Of a DNA stretch of 5,521 nucleotides, positions 1 to 4,989 are shown piece after piece. The DNA comes from Bacillota bacterium (lineage in GTDB: Bacteria; Bacillota; Clostridia; Acetivibrionales; DSM-1351): the NCBI GenBank assembly GCA_023436515.1, contig JAEZIV010000319.1, positions 1 to 5,521 of the forward strand, read 5' to 3'. The notes beneath the pieces are model-generated. The model was not told where the DNA came from and ran no database searches. It saw only the letters and a program-made list of their open reading frames with translations. The first letter of the stretch is position 1, and every line of letters begins with the position of its first letter. The position numbers and the translations under genes were made by a program.

Positions 1-405
1 TTAACAGATTGTCAGGACACGGTACAGGAATATGTCAAGGCATATGGCTCAATGGTCGTATATACAGATTGCAAGCGACTGTCGCGGGATCAGGAGCTAA
101 CATATATGGAGAGTGCACTGATTAAAAGAAGAAGGGGCATTGAGGCAATAAAAGATGCATATATCGCTTCAAAGTGCGATTTTTTCATCGGAAATGATTT
201 TTCCCATCTCTCACATGCCGTAACACGTATGAAGGATTGGCCTGTCAAAAATGTAAAGCTTCTGTACTGGCTGTATAAAAGCAAAAAATACCCCATAAAT
301 GCTAGGCTTATTGTCAGGAATGGGAGTAATCTTTTCCTTCGGATAGTAAAAAAGCTATTTGGAAAATTCAGACGCAATGATGGAGGTGCAGCCGGTGACA
401 AGTGA
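1..405 (+). CDS. Fucosyltransferase-like glycosyltransferase, C-terminal part (paralogue 1 of 3)
   Basis: This is the 3' end of a gene that begins before the window; frame 1 is open from base 1 and 134 residues are visible. It matches the C-terminal thirds of the two following genes. It has a Thr-Asp-Cys segment right at the window edge (LTDCQ), a KRRRGIEAIKDAY helix, and the signature CDFFIGNDFSHLSHAV followed by KDWP. In GT23 enzymes such as FUT8 and NodZ, the equivalent TD and D-F-x-x-x-x-x-S segments line the GDP-fucose site, so a sugar-nucleotide transferase is likely; fucose as donor is inferred from the GDP-fucose synthase gene nearby. The signature differs from its siblings (NDFSH instead of NGYSN). 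The protein ends in a basic, amphipathic tail (FLRIVKKLFGKFRR) that could touch the membrane. Its last 11 bases overlap the next gene, whose ribosome binding site lies inside this one. Confidence 0.72.
   Translation, partial: LTDCQDTVQEYVKAYGSMVVYTDCKRLSRDQELTYMESALIKRRRGIEAIKDAYIASKCDFFIGNDFSHLSHAVTRMKDWPVKNVKLLYWLYKSKKYPINARLIVRNGSNLFLRIVKKLFGKFRRNDGGAAGDK
382..387 (+). promoter_or_regulatory. Ribosome binding site for paralogue 2, inside paralogue 1
   Basis: GGAGGT lies 7 bases before a GTG at 395. This decides the start of paralogue 2: the open frame reaches back to a TTG at 359, but only the GTG has a good ribosome binding site, and it gives an N-terminus (TSDRFLLIK) that lines up with paralogue 3 (SNRFLLIK). 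The same bases are read as Gly-Gly in the upstream protein. Confidence 0.75.
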
Positions 406-1456
406 TAGATTCTTATTAATCAAGTCCTGGGGCTGCGGCTTTTGGTCGGATGTGGATCATGTTATGGGACAGCTGCTGGCAGCGGAGATAACAAATAGAA
501 CGCCTGTGATATACTGGGGAACCAACAGTCTTTACGGAGAATCCTTCAAAACCAACGCTTTTGACCTGTATTTCGAGCCTGTTTCCCAGTATACCCTTTC
601 TGATATTGCAAATAAGGAATATACCTATTACCCCCCTGTCTGGAATTATGAGAATATCATAATTGAGGATCTGGATAAGGTGGCATGGGCTTACAGAAAT
701 CTGGGAGAAATGCTGAGCAGTGATGCAAATGTAGTGGTCAGTGATGTGCACTACTTTATAAGGCCGATTATAAGTTTTATCCCTAAAGAGCACTGGGCTT
801 ATGGCATGACAGCCCATCAGATTTACAGGGGTCTATTTGATAAATATATAAGGCTGAAGCAGGATATTGAACAGGAAATAGATGAGTTTTATATAAAGGA
901 AATGCAGGAATTCCGACCCCTTCTGGGAGTTCATATAAGAGGAGGGGATAAGGTCAGAGAGGTGGAAAATCTCTCACACCTAAATAAGCAATATCATGAG
1001 AAAATTAAGGGGTTTCTGAAAAGCTACAATATCGGAAAAATTCTTCTGCTGACTGATTGTAAAGAGATTGTTGATGATTTTCAGAAAAAGTATGGTTCAA
1101 GGGTGGTATTTACCGAATGCAGAAGAGGACTGATAAATGCTACCGGGGATGCTCCCCATTTGCAGGATTACAGCATAAAGCGGCGGAAGGGTATTGAGAT
1201 AATAAAGGACACCTATCTTGCAGCCAGATGTGATTTCTTTATAGGCAATGGTTATTCAAATGTGTCTTATACAGTTAAGCGGTTAAAAGACTGGCCTGAA
1301 AAGAGCATCGTTCTATTTTACAGAGACTTAAAGGGTGAAATAAAATTGGCTAAAAGGAGGGTAAAGGCAGAAGGTAAGAAGAGGATTAGAGAGGCAGAAT
1401 GCCACAGAACGGATTACCCGGAATTATACGGAGGTGTTAATACTTATGTCGAATAG
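395..1456 (+). CDS. Fucosyltransferase-like glycosyltransferase (paralogue 2 of 3, complete)
   Basis: Complete protein of 353 residues from a GTG start set by GGAGGT. It probably transfers a sugar, likely L-fucose from GDP-fucose, to a glycan acceptor in the cytoplasm or at the membrane face. The N-terminal half opens with RFLLIKSWGCGFWSDVDHV and an Ala-Ala-Glu-Ile-Thr-Asn-Arg helix, resembling the nucleotide-sugar fold of this superfamily. Residues 180-187 read HIRGGDKV, closely matching the FUT8 motif HVRRTDKV. A LLLTDC strand follows, then CDFFIGNGYSNVS at 279-291, in the position of the FUT8 serine motif. There is no signal peptide or membrane helix. The last roughly 35 residues form a strongly basic tail (KLAKRRVKAEGKKRIRE). 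The gene overlaps both neighbours by 11 bases. It keeps all expected motifs and is the best candidate for an active enzyme. Membership in GT23 rather than another fucosyltransferase family is not certain. Confidence 0.78.
   Translation: MTSDRFLLIKSWGCGFWSDVDHVMGQLLAAEITNRTPVIYWGTNSLYGESFKTNAFDLYFEPVSQYTLSDIANKEYTYYPPVWNYENIIIEDLDKVAWAYRNLGEMLSSDANVVVSDVHYFIRPIISFIPKEHWAYGMTAHQIYRGLFDKYIRLKQDIEQEIDEFYIKEMQEFRPLLGVHIRGGDKVREVENLSHLNKQYHEKIKGFLKSYNIGKILLLTDCKEIVDDFQKKYGSRVVFTECRRGLINATGDAPHLQDYSIKRRKGIEIIKDTYLAARCDFFIGNGYSNVSYTVKRLKDWPEKSIVLFYRDLKGEIKLAKRRVKAEGKKRIREAECHRTDYPELYGGVNTYVE
1430..1435 (+). promoter_or_regulatory. Ribosome binding site for paralogue 3, inside paralogue 2
   Basis: GGAGGT lies 10 bases before the ATG at 1446. 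The open frame also holds a GTG at 1434, but that codon overlaps the ribosome binding site itself, so the ATG is the likely start. As at the previous junction, the site encodes Gly-Gly in the upstream protein. Confidence 0.75.
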
Positions 1457-2402
1457 ATTTCTTTTAATTAAGGCTTTAGGTAACAGCCTCTGGGGTGAGG
1501 TTGATCATGTAATGTGCCAAATTCTGGCAGCAGAGATAACAAATAGAATTCCGGTGGTATATTGGGGAATGGAGAGCCTCTACAGCGAATCCTTGACAAC
1601 AAACGCCTATGAATTTTTCTTTGAACCGGTATCAAATTATACCTACCATGATGTAGTGTCTAAGGAATTTACTTACTACCCCTACCTATGGAAATTTGAT
1701 AATGTTCTTGCCGAGGATACTGAAAGGCTGAGGCTGGAAAACAGAGATCTAAGAAGTTTATTGAAAAGTGATGCAAATGTTGTGGTAAGTGATATATATT
1801 ACCCTTTGAGAGCAATAATACCCTATGTAAAAAATAACCACTGGGCATATGGGAAAACCTCACATCAGATATACCGCAAGCTGTTTGACACATATCTGAA
1901 GCTTAAGCCGGTGATTACCAAGGAAATAAAAAGGTTTCTGAATACCAACCCTAACTTCAGGGATGAAAAGCCCATCATTGGAGTACATGTCAGGGGAGAT
2001 GCAATCGTTAATGAGGTTGCCCAGCTGTATGATCTCAATGAGTTTTACAGACCCAATGTATGGCAGTTTATAGTAAAATATAACGCCAGGCATATATTTG
2101 TTGTAACCGACTCCAATAAGGTTTTTTCGGAATATAAGAAGCTTTATGGGAAAAATGACCTCCTTATTTATACAGACAGCAAAAAGGTGCCTCTGAAGGA
2201 GCGTATCGCTACCTGTCTCCTTGACTATCCCAATAAGCGGCATAAGGGGGTTGAGCTTGTAAAGGATACTATTGAAATAATTAAGGATACTTACCTTGCT
2301 GCTCAATGTGATTTCTTTATAGGCAACGGGTACTCAAATCTATCCAATACGGTTATGAGGCTGAGAGACTGGCCTGAAAGCAATATTAAGCTATTGTATT
2401 GA
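1446..2402 (+). CDS. Fucosyltransferase-like glycosyltransferase (paralogue 3 of 3, altered motif)
   Basis: A 318-residue paralogue of the preceding gene, aligned with it along nearly the whole length: RFLLIKALGNSLWGEVDHV at the N-terminus, AAEITNRIPVVYWG, SDANVVVSD, and CDFFIGNGYSNLS at 288-300. Two differences stand out. The catalytic-type motif HIRGGDK is HVRGDAI here (residues 181-187), so the Asp and Lys conserved in GT23 enzymes are missing at their usual places although flanking residues align without a gap. A seven-residue in-frame duplication, VELVKDT then IEIIKDT, precedes the CDFFIG motif. The protein stops at KLLY, right after the conserved domain, so it lacks the basic tail of its siblings. 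It may have changed specificity or lost activity. The reading frame is intact, which argues against a pseudogene. It is the last gene of the tandem array. Confidence 0.76.
   Translation: MSNRFLLIKALGNSLWGEVDHVMCQILAAEITNRIPVVYWGMESLYSESLTTNAYEFFFEPVSNYTYHDVVSKEFTYYPYLWKFDNVLAEDTERLRLENRDLRSLLKSDANVVVSDIYYPLRAIIPYVKNNHWAYGKTSHQIYRKLFDTYLKLKPVITKEIKRFLNTNPNFRDEKPIIGVHVRGDAIVNEVAQLYDLNEFYRPNVWQFIVKYNARHIFVVTDSNKVFSEYKKLYGKNDLLIYTDSKKVPLKERIATCLLDYPNKRHKGVELVKDTIEIIKDTYLAAQCDFFIGNGYSNLSNTVMRLRDWPESNIKLLY
2250..2291 (+). repeat. 21-bp in-frame tandem duplication in paralogue 3
   Basis: Two adjacent 21-base units (2250-2270 and 2271-2291) encode VELVKDT and IEIIKDT. Both end in AAGGATACT, while the rest has diverged. 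Paralogues 1 and 2 have only one copy at this place (IEAIKDA and IEIIKDT), so the extra unit arose in this gene. Confidence 0.75.
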
Positions 2403-2451
2403 AAAATGGACATGTGCAGCTTACGCCTGTGTGTTCCTATTACAAATAAAA

Positions 2452-2485
2452 GGTGCAGTGTCTGCCCGGAGGGAAACACTGCACC
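2452..2485 (-). terminator. Hairpin terminator between convergent genes
   Basis: A perfect 10-bp stem (GGTGCAGTGT paired with ACACTGCACC) surrounds a 14-base loop. Read on the minus strand it is followed by TTTTATTTG, which suits the secreted-protein gene ending at 2535. On the plus strand the bases after it (ATGTATAAAA) lack a T run, but the hairpin may still stop transcription from the glycosyltransferase operon ending at 2402. Confidence 0.7.
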
Positions 2486-2534
2486 ATGTATAAAACGGGA
2501 TTTGAGTTTGCATGCAATTTGTTAATAATTGAAG

Positions 2535-3317
2535 CTACCTGCCTTTTGCCGGTAGTTTTTGAATTGGCTTTACTGTGCTTAGACTGTTCAGAATCTTTAT
2601 ATCAGCCTGTAATTTTTCTTTTGCGGCATTGAGTCTTGCCAAGAGCTTATTATACTGCTCAGCATTGGCTTGATCTGCTGTAATTGCCTTGATGCTTTTC
2701 TCAACCTCATTAAGTCTTTTTGATAGGGCATTGAGCTTACCCTTTGTACCATTTACAAAGCCGTTAAGACCGGGACCGGGATGCTTAATTGCCGATCCGG
2801 TGATATTAATGGAGCCTGGTGTGAGGGTTATAGCAGGGCACGAGGTAACAATCGATGAGCCGGTAGTTGATATGGCAGAGCAGGTTACAGTTACTGCTGT
2901 TCCGGTTGTAATTGCTGCTGGTGTAATCACAATTGCCGAACCAGATATACTAATGGAAGAGCCCGAGGTAACAATCGAGCTGCCGCTGACATTAGTATTA
3001 TAATATGTAACTATCTGAGTAGTGAGCTTGTTCAAATCAGCTTCAATTGCTGTAAGCTTTTTATCAATAGAATTAAGCCTTTCTGCAGTGGAAGCCTTCT
3101 TTTGCGCCTTATCCTTCTTAGCAGCACCCTTACCTTTTTCATCCTTTACTTGCTTTAACTCTTTTACGGGCTGCTTCTTGTTGGCATTGTATTCAAGCTT
3201 TACATCTGCTCTTTTACCGTTGGTATTGTCTGCAGGCTTTGCAGAGACTGCAAAAGGTGTAGATATAATGCATATCGTTGTTAGTGCAGCGATTGCTTTA
3301 ATTAATTTCCTTTTCAT
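2535..3317 (-). CDS. Secreted protein with heptapeptide beta repeats between coiled coils
   Basis: A 260-residue protein of unrecognised family. Residues 1-26 are a typical signal peptide: a MKRKLIK basic end, a hydrophobic core, and AVSA before Lys27 as the cleavage site. Residues 27-75 are very rich in Lys and likely disordered. Residues 77-105 look like a coiled coil (LNSIDKKLTAIEADLNKL). Residues 111-179 are ten tandem repeats of about seven residues with the pattern [ST]-[GCP]-x-[SA]-[IV]-x-[ITVL], suggesting stacked short beta strands. Residues 183-246 form a second long coiled-coil-like segment. No LPXTG, SLH domain or lipobox is seen, so retention could be through the basic region binding anionic wall polymers, or the protein may be released. 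The ATG start has a GGGAGG site 7 bases upstream (3325-3330). It has its own promoter and terminator, so it is probably a single-gene unit. A structural or adhesive surface role is only an inference. Confidence 0.7.
   Translation of the reverse strand: MKRKLIKAIAALTTICIISTPFAVSAKPADNTNGKRADVKLEYNANKKQPVKELKQVKDEKGKGAAKKDKAQKKASTAERLNSIDKKLTAIEADLNKLTTQIVTYYNTNVSGSSIVTSGSSISISGSAIVITPAAITTGTAVTVTCSAISTTGSSIVTSCPAITLTPGSINITGSAIKHPGPGLNGFVNGTKGKLNALSKRLNEVEKSIKAITADQANAEQYNKLLARLNAAKEKLQADIKILNSLSTVKPIQKLPAKGR
2781..2987 (-). repeat. Coding tandem repeat, about 21-bp units (ten heptapeptides)
   Basis: Residues 111-179 of the secreted protein divide into units such as SGSSIVT, SGSSISI, SGSAIVI, TGTAVTV, TCSAIST, TGSSIVT, SCPAITL and TPGSINI; one unit (TPAAIT) is a residue short. 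The DNA keeps traces of unit copying: the 15-base string CGAGGTAACAATCGA occurs at 2841-2855 and again at 2964-2978. Confidence 0.8.
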
Positions 3318-3344
3318 TTGCTATCCTCCCATACTGAAATTTAT

Positions 3345-3350
3345 ATTATA
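3345..3350 (-). promoter_or_regulatory. Probable -10 box for the secreted-protein gene
   Basis: TATAAT on the minus strand, about 27 bases before the ATG at 3317 and just ahead of the GGGAGG ribosome binding site. No good -35 hexamer is visible at 16-18 bases, so an activator or another sigma factor is possible. Confidence 0.45.
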
Positions 3351-3379
3351 TTCTTCGACGGGGATAAAGTTTATGAGGG

Positions 3380-3405
3380 GGGCTTGTATAAATTTAATTA
3401 AGCCC
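3380..3405. promoter_or_regulatory. Inverted repeat between divergent promoters
   Basis: GGGCTT and AAGCCC form 6-bp arms around a 14-base AT-rich centre. The element sits between the -10 boxes of the two divergent genes, where a shared operator would be expected. It could also be a chance palindrome; no regulator is encoded in view. Confidence 0.3.
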
Positions 3406-3441
3406 TAATTTTATTCACCCTTAAAGGTAAACCACGTATTA

Positions 3442-3447
3442 TATAAT
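3442..3447 (+). promoter_or_regulatory. Probable -10 box for the kinase-DivIVA pair
   Basis: A consensus TATAAT lies 33 bases before the GTG start at 3481. The expected -35 region (about 3418-3424, CCCTTAA) matches the consensus poorly, so the sequence supports a -10 box but not a full housekeeping promoter. Confidence 0.45.
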
Positions 3448-3466
3448 ATCGGCTTTTATATGAAAT

Positions 3467-3474
3467 GGGGGAGG
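3467..3474 (+). promoter_or_regulatory. Ribosome binding site deciding the kinase start
   Basis: GGGGGAGG lies 6 bases before GTG 3481. An in-frame ATG at 3460 comes before this site and has only AT-rich DNA behind it (and would lie about 12 bases after the -10 box), so the GTG is the better start. Confidence 0.7.
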
Positions 3475-3480
3475 AACAAG

Positions 3481-4395
3481 GTGGACACCAAGGAGGCCAA
3501 GTACATAGCTTATATAAAAAGCAAATATCCTGAAATGGAGCTAATAAAAACCGAAAGTAATTTCACAGACGGAAAACACGGAGATATAGTTATTGTAAAT
3601 GATAAGCATGTTTTCAAGTTCTCAAGGTTTGACTGGAGCGTTGGATATATAGATAATGAGGTCAATATTCTCAAGCTGTTATCCAGATACTTGAGTACGG
3701 CCATACCCGAGGCAGAAGGTTTAGAAAAGGGAGTTGCAAGGTTCAGCTTAATAAAAGGTGAGCCGTTGTATAGAAATACTATTCTACAATTGAGAATAAG
3801 GCTACAGGAGATGCTTGCAGAGCAGCTGGGGACGTTTTTAAGGCAGCTCCACTCAACCTCGTTGAAGGGTGCAAACACAAAGAGTATACAGGAGTACCAG
3901 AATACCAGATCATTTGAAGAATGGCTGGTAGTGTTCGAGGAAATAGAGAGAAAGGTCTTTCTTTACTGCGACAGCTTCACAAAGGAATACTACAGGCAGA
4001 TTTTCAAGCCACTGCTGTCGGAAGAGAGCTTTATGAGTTATCAGCCCACTCTGATACATGGTGATCTTATGCCTTACCATATTATTTACAACAAAAGCTC
4101 CAACCGCATAAGCGGAATTATTGATTTTGGGCTGGCAGGAATAGGAGACCCGGCAGTAGATATCGGTGCTGTTCTTGACAATTATGGAGAAGCCTTCGTT
4201 CGGAGGATGAGCAGGTACTACAAAAACATAGAATTATATATTGACAGAGCAAGGTTTTACTCATATATGGGCCAGCTATTATGGTATAAATCCTTAACCG
4301 ATATGATAGCCACAAGAGATTTCTCAAATCTCAGGGTCGTGGCCAGAGATAGAGATATTATGCCAATTGGTACCAAGTGGTTGGAAGTTAAGTGA
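3481..4395 (+). CDS. APH-family phosphotransferase, APH(2'')-like small-molecule kinase
   Basis: A 304-residue protein with the fold motifs of aminoglycoside phosphotransferase-type kinases, which move phosphate from ATP or GTP to a hydroxyl of a small molecule in the cytoplasm. The HVFKFSR segment holds the probable nucleotide-binding Lys46. The catalytic loop HGDLMPYHI starts at His193, with Asp195 as the likely base. IIDFGLAGIGDPAVDIG, with metal-binding Asp215, follows. His200 in place of the usual Asn of the loop is a known variant in APH(2'') and macrolide kinases, so it is not a defect. The length fits a single-domain APH. The substrate cannot be read from the sequence: an antibiotic, a sugar or another metabolite are all possible, and chromosomal members are often not resistance genes. 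It probably forms an operon with the DivIVA-like gene 54 bases downstream, as no terminator lies between them. Confidence 0.85.
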   Translation: MDTKEAKYIAYIKSKYPEMELIKTESNFTDGKHGDIVIVNDKHVFKFSRFDWSVGYIDNEVNILKLLSRYLSTAIPEAEGLEKGVARFSLIKGEPLYRNTILQLRIRLQEMLAEQLGTFLRQLHSTSLKGANTKSIQEYQNTRSFEEWLVVFEEIERKVFLYCDSFTKEYYRQIFKPLLSEESFMSYQPTLIHGDLMPYHIIYNKSSNRISGIIDFGLAGIGDPAVDIGAVLDNYGEAFVRRMSRYYKNIELYIDRARFYSYMGQLLWYKSLTDMIATRDFSNLRVVARDRDIMPIGTKWLEVK

Positions 4396-4437
4396 ATACC
4401 AGAATATGTTTACTAAAAAGGAATATATATTATTATG

Positions 4438-4443
4438 AAGGAG
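4438..4443 (+). promoter_or_regulatory. Ribosome binding site for the DivIVA-like gene
   Basis: AAGGAG lies 6 bases before GTG 4450, the best-spaced pairing. It is 15 bases from ATG 4459, which has only a GGAG at 3 bases. An upstream ATG at 4435 has a weaker AAGGAA about 11 bases away. Confidence 0.5.
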
Positions 4444-4449
4444 ATAGGG

Positions 4450-4911
4450 GTGGAGAGTATGAATTATACACCTGACGAGTTAAGAGGAATTTGTCTCAAG
4501 AGAGCCGTTTTTGACGGCTACAGCAAAAGACAGATTGACAATATACTCGGACTTATCCAAGAGGATTACTCCAAACTTATGAAGGAGAATGACGAATTAA
4601 AAAGCAAAATAAACAGTCTGAATGAAGCAATACAACATTACAAAATGCTGGAAGAATCACTTCAACATTCTATCCTGGTGGCTCAGCATACAAGTGAACA
4701 AATCAAGGTTAACGCATGTGAAAAGGCAAGACTGATAACTAGTGAGGCAGAGGCAAATGCCTCAAAGCTGCTGGAGACAGCCAATCAAGAAATCGTAAAG
4801 GCTAAAGCAAGGCTGGAAGAGGTAAAGGCGGGTATAATCACCTTTAAAGCAAAAACAGAAACACTTCTTCAGGCGCAAATGGATGTTCTGAAGCAAATCA
4901 CAATCGACTAA
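4450..4911 (+). CDS. DivIVA-family coiled-coil protein
   Basis: A 153-residue protein whose first 60 residues line up with DivIVA of Bacillus: TPDEL near the start, FDGY in place of FRGY, then DY, L..K, and an E-x-I-x-H-Y stretch. DivIVA proteins bind curved membrane at poles and septa through this region and recruit partners through coiled coils. Here residues 36-75 and roughly 100-150 are predicted by eye to be coiled coil, rich in Ala, Glu and Lys. No membrane segment or signal is present. The length is near that of B. subtilis DivIVA, but the gene is not beside the division (ylm) genes where the main copy usually sits, so this is probably a second, specialised copy. The Arg that touches lipid head groups is Asp22 here. 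The start could instead be ATG 4435 or ATG 4459; the choice adds or removes only a few residues. Confidence 0.75.
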   Translation: MESMNYTPDELRGICLKRAVFDGYSKRQIDNILGLIQEDYSKLMKENDELKSKINSLNEAIQHYKMLEESLQHSILVAQHTSEQIKVNACEKARLITSEAEANASKLLETANQEIVKAKARLEEVKAGIITFKAKTETLLQAQMDVLKQITID

Positions 4912-4923
4912 AATAAAGGTAAT

Positions 4924-4966
4924 AAAGCAGGAGGCAGTGAGCTTTGTCACTGTCCCCTGCTTTTTT
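4924..4966 (+). terminator. Strong hairpin terminator after the DivIVA-like gene
   Basis: An outer stem (AAAGCAGG with CCTGCTTT) continues after a 2-base internal mismatch into GCAGTGA paired with TCACTGT, closed by a six-base loop. Six T bases follow on the plus strand (4961-4966). Read from the minus strand it ends in CTTTATTACC, so it may also serve the convergent GDP-fucose synthase gene. Confidence 0.85.
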
Positions 4967-4989
4967 AACCCATGGGTAACTATTTCAGT

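Noticed and set aside
359..394. A longer N-terminus for paralogue 2 starting at TTG 359
   Set aside because: There is no ribosome binding site before the TTG, and the extra 12 residues have no counterpart in paralogue 3. GTG 395 has GGAGGT at good spacing.
2535..2560. Small hairpin (CTACC with GGTAG) followed by five T bases as a plus-strand terminator
   Set aside because: The stem is only 5 bp with an 11-base loop, and it lies within the end of the opposite coding sequence. The 10-bp hairpin at 2452-2485 is a better explanation.
2781..2987. CRISPR-like array, because of regular short repeats
   Set aside because: The period is about 21 bp with no unique spacers, and the reading frame is kept throughout; it is a protein-coding repeat.
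2689..3408. Long open frames on the plus strand opposite the secreted-protein gene (2689-3003 and 3022-3408)
   Set aside because: They are antisense shadows of a repeat-rich gene with a signal peptide, promoter and ribosome binding site; they have no ribosome binding site of their own and no recognisable domain.
4057..4083. Inactive kinase because the loop Asn is replaced by His
   Set aside because: His at this position is normal in APH(2'') and macrolide phosphotransferases, and the other catalytic residues are present.
4409..4433. Separate promoter for the DivIVA-like gene (TTTACT with TATATT or TATTAT)
   Set aside because: The spacing of 11-13 bases is too short for a sigma-70 type promoter; co-transcription with the kinase is simpler.
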